Made by a program: the position numbers and the translations under genes
Part shown: positions 1-12,127 of the stretch, piece after piece
Position numbering within the stretch: position 1 is the stretch's first letter
Layout: each line of letters begins with the position of its first letter
Assembly: GCA_949752745.1 (NCBI GenBank)
Contig: OX457028.1
Location: 618,420 to 682,419, forward strand
Reading direction: 5' to 3'
DNA from: Protula sp. h YS-2021
Lineage: Eukaryota; Annelida; Polychaeta; Sabellida; Serpulidae
Length of the DNA: 64,000 bases
The notes under the pieces: generated by a model
Database searches by the model: none
What the model was told of the DNA's origin: nothing
The model's input: only the letters and a program-made list of their open reading frames with translations

Positions 1-1047
1 GTACATAATTACGCACTGATCATTCATTCAACATTTGAGATAGTAAAATATTGGGATCCCCGCGGTTCTATTGTCACTATAAGTTTCTTTGCGAACCTAC
101 CCCCACCCCTCCCACTCATTTTTTACACTTTTTTCAGTGATGACATATACCACCATTTCCCGCCCAGATTTCAAGAGAAATCAATACCCACTTTCAAGCT
201 ACTGTACCCCAGGCTTATAGGCAACAGGGTTCGAAAAAAAACATCATTTGGTGGAAAAAGTCCACGGATTGTTGTCCTGATCCACCCTTTTTCGCATTAA
301 TGAACCGAGCACACCGTTGGCTGACATTGGCGCTGCTTTGTGATCCAGTCAGTTCTAATGTTGTCAAACAAATTGGGTGGCCAGTGGCATGTAAAATGAT
401 TTTCGAACCCTGATTATCCAGTAACTTTGCAAAGGATATAATTCTGGCGCCCCACGACTGATAGCAGAAAATTTAACATTTCAGTTTAGACACAATTTGA
501 AAATTCTGATCCTGATTCTAAATTCACTCACTAGATGGCTCAGAGATAACCGCATTCCTCTTTAACATCGTTCGTCTGTGGTTACCTAACCGAGGTCACT
601 GTGTATTGGATTATTTAACAGGAACAAACAATTGGTGTGAAAAATAATAAAGGGTTTTTGTGTTGGCATCTGAGTAGTGGTATTTTTTATTGAATTTTTT
701 TATGTGTATAAAGTGTGAATAATATTTAAGGAGCTAGTATTTATTAGCATTGGAAACCCTTAGCCCGGGACCCTTTCAGCTTGCTAGCAGATTGTTCTTT
801 AATTAAATAAATGGGGACTCGTATTGACTTCACTACAGAATATAAGTGAGAAAGACTGTAACCCAATTCCAGAAAGTTATTTATAGACATATTAAGACGT
901 AGTGTGTCAGACCCCTCCCCCATATTCTAATAATGCATTTCATAATGCATTACATCTTCAGGACGTCATGGAAACGCCGCTGAATACACCTCCAGCTGTT
1001 TTAACATTGATGACCTGTTTAGATTTCAGTGCTAACGAAACGTTTTT
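1..1047. other. No gene seen
   Basis: All frames are broken by frequent stops and no known domain or repeat was recognised. The sequence is AT-rich intergenic-type DNA with a few homopolymer runs. Confidence 0.5.
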
Positions 1048-1166
1048 TTGTTTTTTTTGGATGGCACATTGTTAACAATGGAAGAGAATGATGTGTGCCT
1101 TGCTGCAATGATAAACGCTGAAAAAACCTCGGAGGAAGCGTTAGGTGCTCCGTCAGACTTCCTGCA

Positions 1167-1316
1167 GTGCAGAAAAGAATGCCAGATCCTGAGGGATCTG
1201 ACTACCCATTCTCTGTTGCAAAGGCGCTTGTAAATGGTAACACCAAGCAATCCTACACAAAGTTACAAGCACCTATGAAGCATCTTGCTAAAGCAGAAGA
1301 AGTGGTCAAGTCTAGC

Positions 1317-1414
<98 letters not shown>

Positions 1415-1685
1415 CGACGACGAAGGAGACAGTGAAGACAAGCATCTGACGAGGGTCAAGTCTAAATTTGAATCTAACAAGACCATACCTGTTAGCGACG
1501 AAGATGTCACACTGTTGAAATGGAACTTTCAGGCAATGCTTCTTCTATCGTATACTGACATTTTATGGTGCTTATGCGAAGAAGACTTTTTCAACAAAGA
1601 CATATACCTGACTGAAGAAATGAGTGACACATTTCGGCTCATCTGCATACTAGAAGGAAAAAGACAGTATAATCACGCGTCATAG
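1167..1685 (+). CDS. Unrecognised ORF with long poly-aspartate tract
   Basis: This open frame of 172 codons is dominated by a run of aspartates encoded by a pure GAT repeat. The flanks (start MQKRMPDPEGSD; after the tract HLTRVKSKFESN and LLLSYTDILWCLCEEDF) are complex and protein-like but match no family I know. A nearby overlapping frame (1048-1233) and downstream fragments to about 3060 suggest a broken larger gene. It lies upstream of the Polinton genes and on the same strand, so it may be a remnant of that element's cargo or of a host gene. The ATG is simply the first in frame. It may well be non-coding. Confidence 0.2.
1317..1412. repeat. (GAT)32 microsatellite
   Basis: An uninterrupted trinucleotide repeat of 32 units grades into GAC/GAA at its 3' side. 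It reads as poly-Asp on the plus strand, and as poly-Ser or poly-Ile on the minus strand, so minus-strand ORFs here are artefacts. Confidence 0.97.
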
Positions 1686-2088
1686 CCACACTTCTGCGAG
1701 ACCATGGCCAAACGTTTCGTCCAACTTCTTAGAAGCCTTTATGAGGAACGCCATAGGATGTTGATGAGGATCACAATTTCAAATGTGCGAAGGCCATGCT
1801 GCATGGTTTCGAATACCTTGAATAGCGCATTAAACCGCATGATATGATGGCCTGCCTTTATGGAAAATGACATTTCACCATGACAGGTCTTTGTATGGCT
1901 AATGAGAAGTCGCAAACGAGAAGACTTTTTATGGGTCAATCTCTAACAGACGGTCTGCCAACAGTCTTTCTTGATGCTTTCAACTCCACGATTTTACAAC
2001 CATCTCGTGAAATAACAGATGTAATACGTCTGTATAAAAGTAGAGGGTGGAGAGAACCAAGTCAGAGAGAAGACAAGTACCTTTAAAA

Positions 2089-3060
2089 TTAGTGTGAACT
2101 TAAACATCACTGTGAAGCATGGACAATTTGGTTCATTTCTTCGAATCAAACGTGGAGAGAAATGGCTTGCTTAAGCACCATCCTTGTGGAAGATTGTGCG
2201 TCAGAACTTGAGACATTTATGCAACATTTGCTTCAAACTGTACTTAATGCAAACATCACAGTTTAAAGGACAGCATACAAGTATTACATCAACATGAATG
2301 ACGATGAATGGGAGACAATGCTCCAGGAGATGGATAACATCAAGTCAGTCTTATTCGCTAAACCTGAACCAGTCCCACGTACGAAATGTCATGGTTAAAA
2401 ACTGTCATCAGACTGCAAAAGGACATTCGGATGAAGGTGTCAAAACTATCCAAGAAAAGACTGACTGAAGTTCAATTGGAGAATATGAACGTGTAAAATC
2501 AGTATGGACTTACCTGTGAATATTGTGGTGTTTGTGGATATGCCAATGATTATAACTGTCACTGCCACAAGTACAATTGCAAGATGTGTGAACTAGACAA
2601 CTTCTCCAACAAGTGTGGCTCTCTGACAGTATCTGGAGAGTAAGCTGAGATTTTTTTAACCATTTGCTCGTCAATCACCATAGAGTGCAGACGTGTTTTT
2701 AACAAATATTGTTCAATCACTGCGGAGATGTGAAGCAGGATGGATGTAGAAACGTGATTCAAGAAGAAGTACGTAGACTACATGATAAGTGAACTGGCGC
2801 GTTTTGGTTCTGTTGAAGAACAACTGCAACACTTTAACATCTATTGGGAACTTGCTCATTAAACGCTGAACTTAAAAAGCGTTTGACGATTTCATCAAAG
2901 AATGTGTGCTTTCAAACATTGACGGAGCTGAGGAGTTTGATGTGGAAGCAGCATTTCACTTTGCTCGGTTTGATCCCAGACTGTTTACTCGGCTTGTTCC
3001 AAGACTGTTTGATGAAGTGAGACATTGGTTAATCTATATTGCAGTATTGAAGAAATGCTA
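2089..3060 (+). pseudogene. Decayed coding remnant with a Cys/His-rich patch
   Basis: Protein-like stretches appear in shifting frames on the plus strand. One patch at about 2515-2600 reads CEYCGVCGY then NCHCHKYNCKMCE, a possible zinc-binding cluster. Others read YVDYMISELARFGSVEEQL (2767-2825) and DDFIKECVLSNIDGAEEFD (2888-2945). They are separated by stops and frameshifts, as expected of a pseudogene. I do not recognise the family. The position just upstream of Polinton genes leaves open that it was part of that element, but I saw no DNA polymerase B motif. Confidence 0.3.
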
Positions 3061-3105
3061 TTAGCTGTAAGAAATTGGCATGTTTAGTATGTCCTACTTG
3101 TCAAA

Positions 3106-3330
3106 ATGAAAAGTGTAAAGAACATACTTGTCATTTCACGTGTCTATACATATTGGAATGAAGCTAAATATTATATTCATTTAGATAAAATGTTGGACAA
3201 TCCAAATAAACATTGTGAGAAACATGGTTTAAATGTTGTAACATTTGATGAATTAAGTAGTTGGTTAGTGTATATTGAAGATAAATGGACTCCAATTATT
3301 CACATCATTGTGTCTATGCTTGATTTGTAA
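3106..3330 (+). CDS. Unrecognised 74-residue ORF upstream of Polinton integrase
   Basis: This open frame runs from MKSVKNILVISRVYTYWNEA to a TAA at 3328-3330. It is followed 20-30 bases later by AATAAA-like sequence (3355-3360). No domain is recognised. The strand agrees with the integrase that starts about 110 bases downstream, so it may be a small element-encoded gene. The mixed composition makes chance unlikely but not excluded. Confidence 0.3.
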   Translation: MKSVKNILVISRVYTYWNEAKYYIHLDKMLDNPNKHCEKHGLNVVTFDELSSWLVYIEDKWTPIIHIIVSMLDL

Positions 3331-3438
3331 AAAAAGCATGTGTTTGTACAAAAGAATAAACTATAAGGTATGTTGATTGAGTTATGAGGCAAGTGAAATG
3401 TAAGAACTGTTGACAAGTGGTGTTCATTTAGTGTTAAC

Positions 3439-4260
3439 ATGTCGACGTGGAAAGACAACTTAACTAATATTTACTTTAAACCTGGCCAACCAGGGGCATT
3501 TGCTGGTCCTTGCAATCTTTATCACAAATTAAAAAACATAATCAACCAGTCACTCATTCCCAAGTAAAGAAATGGTTGCAGGATCAAGATGCAGTCAGTT
3601 CACCATAACCCGTAAAATACAGGTTTAAAAATCAGCGTGTCATTACACGTGGTATTGATGACATTCGATGTTCACTTGGCTGACATGCAAAACATTGCCT
3701 TCTTTAATGATCGCACCCGCTTTTTACTGGTTGTCACTGATGTGTTTTCCAAATATTTGTGGGTGCAGCCAATTCCCAACAAATCACATACCAGAATCAT
3801 ACAAGCTTCCCAGAGGATTTTTCATGAAGCACGTCGAAAACCAAGAACTCTAAGGTCAGATAAAGTCAACTGAATTTAAGAACAGATAGGTAAAAGCATT
3901 TTGAAGGAATTGATGCCTATGCAACAAAGAATCGAACCAAGGACAGCTTGGCCAAATGAAATTGGCCAACATGTTCGCATTTACCACATGAAATACATGT
4001 TTCAATGGGATTATCATATAAAGTGGGCGCAAGAAGTCTGCATTGTCACACATCGTTGTAAGAAGCAAGGAATACACTTGTATCGTGTGAAAGACTTTTT
4101 GAACGAAGATATGGATGGACATTTCTATAAGTAAGAACTGTAGAAAGGGACACTACAGAATTGAAAAGGTATTGGTAATTCTATACAGACAAGGTGTTAA
4201 AGAATTATTTGTGGTTAGACTGGCCAAAGAAGTTTTGCAGTTGGGTGAAAGAAACAGACA
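3439..4260 (+). pseudogene. Polinton-type retroviral-like integrase, broken
   Basis: The frame opens at ATG 3439 (MSTWKDNLTN) and shows an N-terminal helical part, a stop at about 3565, the KYRFKNQRVITRGID linker (about 3615-3655), and the DDE core in the next frame with HLADMQNIAFFNDRTRFLLV. The core is cut after LRSDK (3856-3867), and the region carrying the catalytic glutamate is missing. The C-terminal part at 3901-4134 keeps the family signature IGQHVRIYHMK...FQWDYHIKW. A chromodomain-like tail follows, with YRIEKVL (about 4156) and then, one frame over, WPKKFCSWVKETD (about 4227-4266). This is the integrase fold typical of Mavericks. It would have inserted the element DNA in the nucleus. 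At least two frameshifts and one internal deletion are visible. Confidence 0.85.
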
Positions 4261-4267
4261 TTCAAAA

Positions 4268-4770
4268 ATGAAGCATCCATTTACATGTTTGTCTCTGGGC
4301 CTACAGGCAGTGGTCGAGGACTTCTAGAACAAAAGTAAATTAATCCCAAAAGCCATTTTATGGCTCTATGCAGCAGATCAGCCTTTGTACAAGGGAATGA
4401 CAGGTGTGAACTTTTACCAAGGCATTCCAGACGACATTGTAGAGCGCTTTAACCCGAAAAAACCTTACTCATCATTGACGACCTGATGACCAAATTTATT
4501 TCATCATGGTAGAGAAAGGCGAAATATTAGTTTGAATACAAATTAAATCATTCTGTTTAAAAATCTTAAAGACAGCCAAACAAATAAGTACATTAGCGCA
4601 GCAAATGTATCCTGGAAAATCTCAGTTTCTGATAGAAGCCTATCAAGATGCTACCAGCAAACCTATTTATTCATTGATTTAAAACAAAAGACAAATGATC
4701 AACTGCTTATTCGTGCAAGCATTTTACCAAAAGATACACATTATGTGATGTTAATAAAGTAGCGTATGAA
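4268..4770 (+). pseudogene. Polinton DNA-packaging ATPase (FtsK/HerA type), broken
   Basis: The beginning reads MKHPFTC, then after a frameshift FVSGPTGSGRG (about 4289-4322). This is a Walker A motif in which the invariant lysine position is arginine. Walker B follows as LLIIDDLMT at about 4466-4492. The C-terminal family signature LAQQMYPGKSQF then EAYQDATS is at about 4596-4652, then after another frameshift IDLKQKTNDQL (about 4674-4706). In Polintons this ATPase drives genome packaging into the capsid. At least three frameshifts and a truncated middle make it non-functional. It lies directly after the integrase tail, with overlapping or near-overlapping ends. Confidence 0.8.
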
Positions 4771-4811
4771 GAAGAACCAAGTCACTTAATCATTTGCAGT
4801 CAGGATATCTA

Positions 4812-5112
4812 AACGTATTCAAGCTAACTAGCCTTTTCTTCACATTCTTGCACGAAGTTCGCTTAAGCGACGTAAATTCTTGCTACAGCAAGCTACCAAA
4901 GAGGAATTTACTAGTTTATTTGAAATTTGTTTGAATATATTGCGAGGACATTTACGCTTACGCTTAAAAAGGTTTAAGGGATTCTACGCACACTGGCAGA
5001 TAGGAAGATATCACTTCAAAGAAAAAAGAAGTAAGTCAATCAGAAAAGAAGATTGATTGGAGCTATTGCTGAATTTGCATTACCCATGTTAGCTCAGATG
5101 CTGTTAAAATAA
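4812..5112 (+). pseudogene. Small conserved Polinton ORF (function unknown), degraded
   Basis: One frame reads FLHILARSSLKRRKFLLQQA at about 4835-4895, then EICLNILRGHLRLRLKRFK, GFYAHWQIGRYHFKEKR, and a frameshift to IRKEDWLELLL. A basic protein of this pattern lies between the ATPase and the capsid genes of many invertebrate Polintons (recognised by pattern; no search could be run). Its function is not established. The short basic sequence with a hydrophobic C-terminus could suit a core or membrane-associated role, but that is inference. Confidence 0.55.
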
Positions 5113-5255
5113 AACATACTTTGAAAATTTTCCTAATTTCTGAATACGAATATAATTTTTTTTGTATTGTTATAAAAGAAGACAAGCTACGGTGGAATCA
5201 AAGCGAAACGGAATTAACTTTTAAGTGGGAAACGAACTCGTGAAAGGCAACTGAA

Positions 5256-5760
5256 ATGACACAACTGGTTGGACGCTATTTACGAATGCAGCCTCAACAT
5301 CAGCCTGAGAAAGATGAAAAAGAAACAAAAGCTGGTTCACGCTTAACAAATAAAAATGAACTTGTTTTAAAAAAGGGTGATGTCGTCACGAATTCCAATA
5401 TTGTAGATTTTCTTAAAGAAGTATTGGTTTCTACAAGGAGAAAAGAACGTGAAATACCACATTGCTGGAAGCACCTTATTTAAGAAATTGTTAATACCAA
5501 CATTTCACAAGCTATATTTCGTAAAAAATCTACACTTGACGGCATTCGGGACGAACTAAGCTGGCATGAAGAACAGCACCAATAACAGCCACAACAGCGG
5601 GAAATTTGTTTATATACCTTGCAACAGCTGCTTTCTTGTGTAGAAGAAGGTGGTGGGGGAACTATTAGGGCAAAAATACAATGTGTAAGTGGGTGTCGTG
5701 ATAGTCAGATTGTTCAAGTACACATTACATCCAACGAACCTCTTAAACGTCAACGCTCAT
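5256..5760 (+). pseudogene. Conserved Polinton ORF of unknown function, truncated
   Basis: The open frame at 5256-5483 ends at a TAA, and similar protein-like sequence continues in frame to about 5760 with further stops. The segment NELVLKKGDVVTNSNIVDFL, followed by a basic stretch and IPHCWKHLI, matches the pattern of a short protein that precedes the minor capsid gene in invertebrate Polintons. No catalytic motif is visible. It lies about 20 bases upstream of the minor capsid start. Confidence 0.55.
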
Positions 5761-5776
5761 ATGCCATTTAGCTATC

Positions 5777-6958
<1,182 letters not shown>

Positions 6959-6959
<1 letters not shown>

Positions 6960-7165
6960 CCAGACACGTCAAGTTGGTGGACATTTAACAGGATTCAAAG
7001 GAGCGCGAATACAATATGGAGATGGTATGGGTATTGGTTCAAACTGGGATCATTGCCTCGCAAAGCTATTCCACTGCTTTAATCGTTGCACCACATCTTA
7101 AAAAGGCTGCAAGAGATGTTATGGGCCGAGTAGCTCAAGAAGTTGTTGGTGTTATTGATAAATGA
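6959..7165 (+). pseudogene. Polinton pVI-like (cement/membrane-active) capsid protein, broken
   Basis: After the MITE the frame reads QVGGHLTGFKGARIQYGDGM then GIGS, followed by a frameshift into PHLKKAARDVMGRVAQEVVG and VIDK with a TGA at 7163-7165. A Gly-rich start, the GDGMGIGS motif and an amphipathic, basic C-terminal helix are the pattern of the small pVI/pX-like protein encoded next to the major capsid in Polintons. The 5' end is lost at the MITE junction. Confidence 0.65.
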
Positions 7166-7248
7166 AGTACACCAACGAAAGATGTTAGAAGGCGAAAGAA
7201 AGTGAAACGAGCAACATCAAAAGACATATTTTGGAAATAGGGGGAAAA

Positions 7249-7398
7249 ATGTCAATCATCAATAATCATTATTGTGAATGTAGTCTTTCACATTCTTCCA
7301 ACGCTGCAGAGAAAGGTTATAATGTAGACTATCGACCACTTACTGCAATTAGAGAATGTGCCCCAAAAGTTTTTTGTATTCCTGACAGAACAGAAGAA
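7249..7398 (+). pseudogene. Polinton major capsid protein, N-terminal fragment only
   Basis: ATG 7249 opens MSIINNHYCECSLSHSSNAA, continuing through VDYRPLTAI and CAPKVFCIPDRTEEYI, then runs into an (ATT)n tract. The start (M-S-x-x-N/H-x-x-x-C-E-C) and the spacing to the Y-x-P-L block match the N-terminus of the Maverick hexon-like major capsid protein family (nematode F54H12.2-like). Only about 50 codons survive. The rest of the capsid, usually more than 400 residues, is absent. Confidence 0.6.
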
Positions 7399-7400
7399 TA

Positions 7401-7455
<55 letters not shown>
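7396..7455. repeat. (ATT)n microsatellite
   Basis: About 19 ATT units truncate the major capsid remnant. Poly-Ile ORFs on both strands here are repeat artefacts. Confidence 0.97.
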
Positions 7456-7456
<1 letters not shown>

Positions 7457-7799
7457 GTGTTGTTTTAGAATTCATAAATATGAAGAATGATTCCAACTCC
7501 TTGAACTGTATATTGAAGCTACAAATATGTGCTATTATGTAGTGAAGCGTACTAAAATGCCCTTTTTGTAATGCAGTTCTAAGCGTATCAAAGCGCACCG
7601 CCAAGATGAGCTACTCTGAACCGGATTAATTTATCTTGAGGAAATTCTCGAATAAAACCGCACAGTCAGGATTAACCAAATCCGGCGAGTTTAAGTTAAC
7701 CCTAGCAATCCGCAGTGTGAAATACATTGTTGTGACTGGTAATACAGTCTCCCAAGTAATTGCGTTCCCCCACGGGCCATGATCACTAGTGAATAAGGT

Positions 7800-8990
7800 C
7801 CTTATGTTGGATAGACGTTGTATAGACTTAAGGTCGAGATGTTGAATAGACGTAGGTACAGTAAAACTTGCCTACACCGGACAAAGAGGGAGGGGCTGGC
7901 GGATTTTATCTTGTATATAGAGGTGTCGCGTATTTCAGGGTCAGTGATTTTACTTATTTTTTGTCATTTTAAGGGAAATAAGACATATTTCAATAAATCA
8001 ATATTTTATTGATTGAAATCGAACGTCATGTAGTTTTCTGAAGGTATCGAGCCATCCGTTTGACGCTTTAAAATCAGTAAGGCCTTATTCTTTCGCAAAA
8101 AATAATGCCTTTTCACGCAAGAGGGGTCCAGACGCTGGCACGTTTTGGTCCCGGACACGGATAAACCACGCGTGCACGGTTGCATTGAGTTCCAACAATG
8201 GGGTGCTACGACATGAATGCATATTTTGGCAGGTTAACAGCTTCTGTGCAACACCCTTGTCCGGTATTTATGGGGTCTTTAGATAGTGAAAGCTCCAATC
8301 AGTGCTCATCAGGTTGTCCGGTGTCCGGTACTGGCACTTGTCCGGCATTTTAGGGTTTGTACAGAATGAGGTTTTACTGTATTTGGTTGTAAATGAAAGT
8401 CGAAATAAGGTCTATTCCCCGACGTTGAAAGATATCGGGGAAAAGACGTTGAATAGACGTCTAGAGAAAGACAAAGCAAAGACGTCGAGAGAAAGACGTC
8501 GTATAAACGTCGATTAGGGTTAGTCGGGGGAATCAACATTCCTTAGACACCATGACAACCCCTCTTATGTACCCATCTGCTGAATTGCCATTTGCGTGAA
8601 AATATGTATGAAGTCACTTTCCATGTCTATTTAAAAAAAAGGGCAGTAAAACAGGCGCGCCCCTTGAATTTTGAACTTTAGGATATCATTTTGACTGATT
8701 TTCTAAAAATATTTCTTATGGCTGCCTTTTAAGGTGAGTGATAATGTGATAATGTAACTTTTGGGTTGTTTTACCGACGTTGCCTAAAGGTCGGGAAAAA
8801 GATGTTGTTTCAACTTTTATATCTAACCATATTCAAACGTATATTCAATGTTGCAACAAGGACGTTGGAAAGATGTTTTGATTTGGTCCTGACAAAAATC
8901 GACCAACTGCAACCTCTTTGCTAGGTTGTATATTGGCCGACAGACGTCGCTACCTCAAATAAACGTTGGATAGACGTCAACATGTTCACT
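7800..8990. repeat. GACGTTG-rich dispersed/tandem repeat
   Basis: Many degenerate copies of motifs like GTTGAATAGACGT, GACGTTGGAAAGATG and GTTGGATAGACGTC occur at 7806-7855, 8420-8515 and 8770-8985, with a pogo-like MITE sitting inside. No ORF of interest is present. A related ACGTCG-rich stretch occurs at 47985-48240. Confidence 0.6.
7859..8379. mobile_element. pogo/Tigger-like MITE (521 bp) with TA target duplication
   Basis: The left end CAGTAAAACTTG and the right end reading (complement) CAGTAAAACCTC form terminal inverted repeats, each flanked by TA (7857-7858 and 8380-8381). CAGTAAAACCTC-type ends and TA duplication are typical of pogo-group elements. Internal sequence has repeated GTCCGG motifs and no transposase. 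Confidence 0.7.
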
Positions 8991-10199
8991 GGTAGCCAAT
9001 TCTAAGCAGAAAGCTGCAATTTTCCAAAGTTAATAAATAAATTTTGTCCTTTTAAGTGATTGAAATCAACATAAAATACAAGATTATGTGTTTCCTGGAT
9101 CAGTTGATTTACATTGATTATAGTAAGTCAACTGTGCGGTTAACTTTCATGAATACGGTACCTGGTGATTACGGTCCTCCTTGTGTCATGGCTGTTTATT
9201 TTTATTTTTTGGTGCCCTTAAGCTACGGCTACACTTATACGGCAGCGGCAGCTGCAAAAAAATGATTTTCCACTCTTATTAATTTACACCAGAGGTGTCT
9301 CCATTTATTCGATAACAGCGACGGCATCTGGCTGAGATTTTTTGGAGTGTGTGACTGCAAAACGAGCGAAAAACTAGAAACCAATGAAGGGAGAATCCAT
9401 ATGTCTTCACTCGAATTCTCCATCTTACCTGTGGTGAAACAGAGAAAGCAAGTTTCCTGGTTCCGGAAGCTACTAAAATATCAAATATTACTTAGGCCTC
9501 CTCAACGTTATCACAATTTAGAATTATGCATGCGTAGATAATGCAACTGAAAAAAGCGGATGATTGATCTGTATATGTTTGTGATCAAGTATTGTGATAA
9601 ACATTAGGTTGCTGAATATTCATCATGTGCAAATAGGGAAATGTTGCAATCATGAACGCTTGTTGTAACTGATTTTTAATATATCTATTGTCTTGCAGTA
9701 ATTTTCGACCAATTAAACTGAATAATGTATTGTTGTTGTAATGGTCTGTTGCTGCACATATATTTTATATTTTGTAATGGATACACATTTAGCGAGTGTA
9801 AAGCTTTAAGCTGGCAGGATGTTTTCTTTATGATGCTTTTTATTACACAATGAACCGCAGATGCTGAAAAATTGTTTAGCATGTTGCAAAATTCACACAA
9901 ATAGAGTAGTGTTGAGTCATGAATGTTCGCATTGAGCTGAGTGGTGTTAGTTCGATGTTATATGAAGCAATAGCCAAGCATAGTACCTCGGTGTCCCAGT
10001 CGGCACCTGGGAGGAGCACTTTCAGTAAGTTGTTTCATTAGATTAGTTAACATCGCTATGCACTATCAGTTTATGTCTATTTATATCGTTGCGCCAATAT
10101 ATCAGTACGCAACGATTCCAAAATCACAGAGGACACTGTTGTGCAGACAGAAACCGAAAAGGTGGTTTCGTTTTATTTAAAATAGCGAACGCTAATAGT
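8991..10199. other. No gene seen
   Basis: Only short chance ORFs, for example around 9347-9541 and 9685-9900. No domain, LTR or structured repeat was recognised. Confidence 0.4.
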
Positions 10200-10232
10200 T
10201 GAATCCATCACTTTGTGACAACTACCCCACCG
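10200..10232 (-). repeat. Polypurine tract and stub of 3' LTR
   Basis: On the minus strand GGTGGGGTAGT (10231-10221) is followed by TGTCACAAAGTGATGGATTC (10220-10201), identical to the start of the 5' LTR. Sequence beyond 10200 no longer matches the LTR, so the rest was lost or replaced. Confidence 0.7.
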
Positions 10233-10376
10233 ACAAGATTTTACTTCAGTGAAATCTAACTTTCACTTTCAAACACAATAGAAGTTACTGTCGGCTTAAG
10301 TAGTCACTTCCAATATTATCCTGACCTTTAATCTCTTCATGCGTTATTGAATACGGTTGCAATAGCAAGGACCACC

Positions 10377-11507
10377 TCATAACACGATCATTTTTGTACG
10401 ACCAGGCTTGGACGAAAAAATATCTTGATATTCTCCAATTAGTTCCCAGAGGGCAGCTTTCTCTTCGGGAGTTCGATCTTTGCAGATGTTACCATCCCTG
10501 TATGTCTCTGCTGACTTGACGCTTTCCCACATCTCTTGTTCATCTAGTGGGTTTTCGTCTGAATTTTCACGTAAGTCTTCGACTATTGCTGCTGACGTAC
10601 AGCCAACCTCAACTATATTGGTAGTGAATGCGCACTGAGATTGCTCAAGCTGTTGGTCGGCGTCTCTTTCAAAATACCTTTGTAGCATGTTGATATGAAT
10701 GATTTTCCGTTTCCGGTCAATGCTGATTTCGTAGTCATTTACTGCGACTTTGTCTGTTACCGGGTAAGCTCCTTGCCATTGAAGTAAAAGTTTGTTCTGA
10801 TTAGTTGGTAATAGCAGCAGAACTTTGTCGCCAACGTTCAGTGATCTCGGCTTCGCTTTCTTGTCGAAGTGTTGCTTATAATGTGCCTGTGATTTTATTA
10901 GTTCCTCAGCTGCAATTTTGCAAGTTTCCTCCAATCTATTGCGCAGGTTTAGTACATATTCGTACGTGGATTTGACTTCGGATTCACAACGGTCGTTTGT
11001 CCACAGTTGACGAAGTATTGACATTGGCCCTCTGATCGTTCGTCCATACAAAAGCTCGAATGGGGGGAACTTAGTGCTGGCCTGTGGAACCTCTCGCAAA
11101 GCAAAAAGTAATGGCTCGAGGTAGCGATCCCAAGTTTTGGGCTTTTCCGCACACATTTTTCGAAGCATTTGCTTCAAGGAACCATTGAGTTTCTCGACTA
11201 AACCGTTCCCCATACTGTGGTAGGGCGTTATGAATGACTGCTTGATAGACAAAAGTCTGGCGACTTTGCTGGCGTTGTCGGACAGAATTTCTTCGGGAAT
11301 ACCAACTCGCGAGAAAATGTGTAACAATGCTTCCGCAACAGAAGTCGAAGTGATATCTTTCAAGGCTACGGCTTCTGGGTATCGAGTAGCATAATCTATG
11401 CAGGTAAGAATATACCGTTTTCTGGATTCACTCATTGGATTAATCGGACCCATAATGTCGATGGTTACTTTCTTGAACGGAATGTCAATCGTCGGGGGAT
11501 TTTCCAA
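10377..11507 (-). pseudogene. Integrase core and C-terminus running into truncated RT linker
   Basis: An open frame of 376 codons contains the DDE core: TIDIMGP (first Asp), LSDNASKVARLL (second Asp) and LVEKLNGSLKQML (Glu). Asp to Glu has 27 residues between instead of the usual 35, indicating a small in-frame deletion just after SDNAS. The C-terminal domain has LNVGDKVLLLLPT and LLQWQGAYPV, then INMLQRYFERD. The frame then runs through an acidic linker to EEKAALWELIGEYQDIFSSK, PGRTKMI and stops. That last segment normally leads directly into reverse transcriptase, which is absent. Confidence 0.8.
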
Positions 11508-12127
11508 CGGAGCTTTAGGAATCTTTCCCTTTGGTATGGTTCACATGAATGACAATAGCGTACAATGTCTGCTTGGGCACCTGGCCAGAAGAATTGGTTG
11601 ATGACTCTGTTTTTTGTTTTATCGATCCCGAGATGACCGGATATAACTGCGTCATGGGCAACTTTTAACTCCTGTACTCTGTATTTCTTTGGTACCATGA
11701 GCTGCGTTACTGCTCCAGTAGTTCTTTTGCTTTGATTAAAAGATCGATATAGAAGGTTGTTCTTCATGTGGTAGTAGTACTCAGAACTTTGCTTCCCTTT
11801 CATTATTTTCCCAGACTTTGCGAGCTCGAAAGCCTTTGCAAGGGTTTCGTCGTTTGATTGGTCCTCGCGAAACTGAGCAGGCGTGACAGAGATGTCAATT
11901 TGCTCTAAAACAGTCAGCGGTTTTGGCTTGCGTTTCTCTTTTTCAATCATGCCTCTAGTTTGTACGGATGAACTCTCATTCACTTGTTGGGAAGGCGTAT
12001 TTGGAAGTTTCGGTTTACCAAACACAATATCACAAACAATGTTTTCTTGGGATAACACTTCGGTAGTACCTGTATACCATGGACAGATAAGATGAACAAC
12101 TGCAAGGTGCTTCGAACAAAACGCCAT
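11465..12127 (-). pseudogene. Protease C-terminus to integrase zinc-binding domain
   Basis: This frame begins in the protease tail (HLICPWYTGTTEVL, IVCDIVFGKP), passes a linker, and ends with the integrase HHCC domain: AHDAVISGHLGIDKT, INQFFWPGAQADIVRYC and HSCEPYQRE. The two His and two Cys are intact. It then continues into the core in the next frame (11507). Linking protease straight to integrase, with no RT between, is the diagnostic feature of the Gmr1-like order. Confidence 0.8.

Noticed and set aside
1253..1510. Poly-Ser and poly-Ile minus-strand ORFs
   Set aside because: Shadows of the (GAT)32 repeat.
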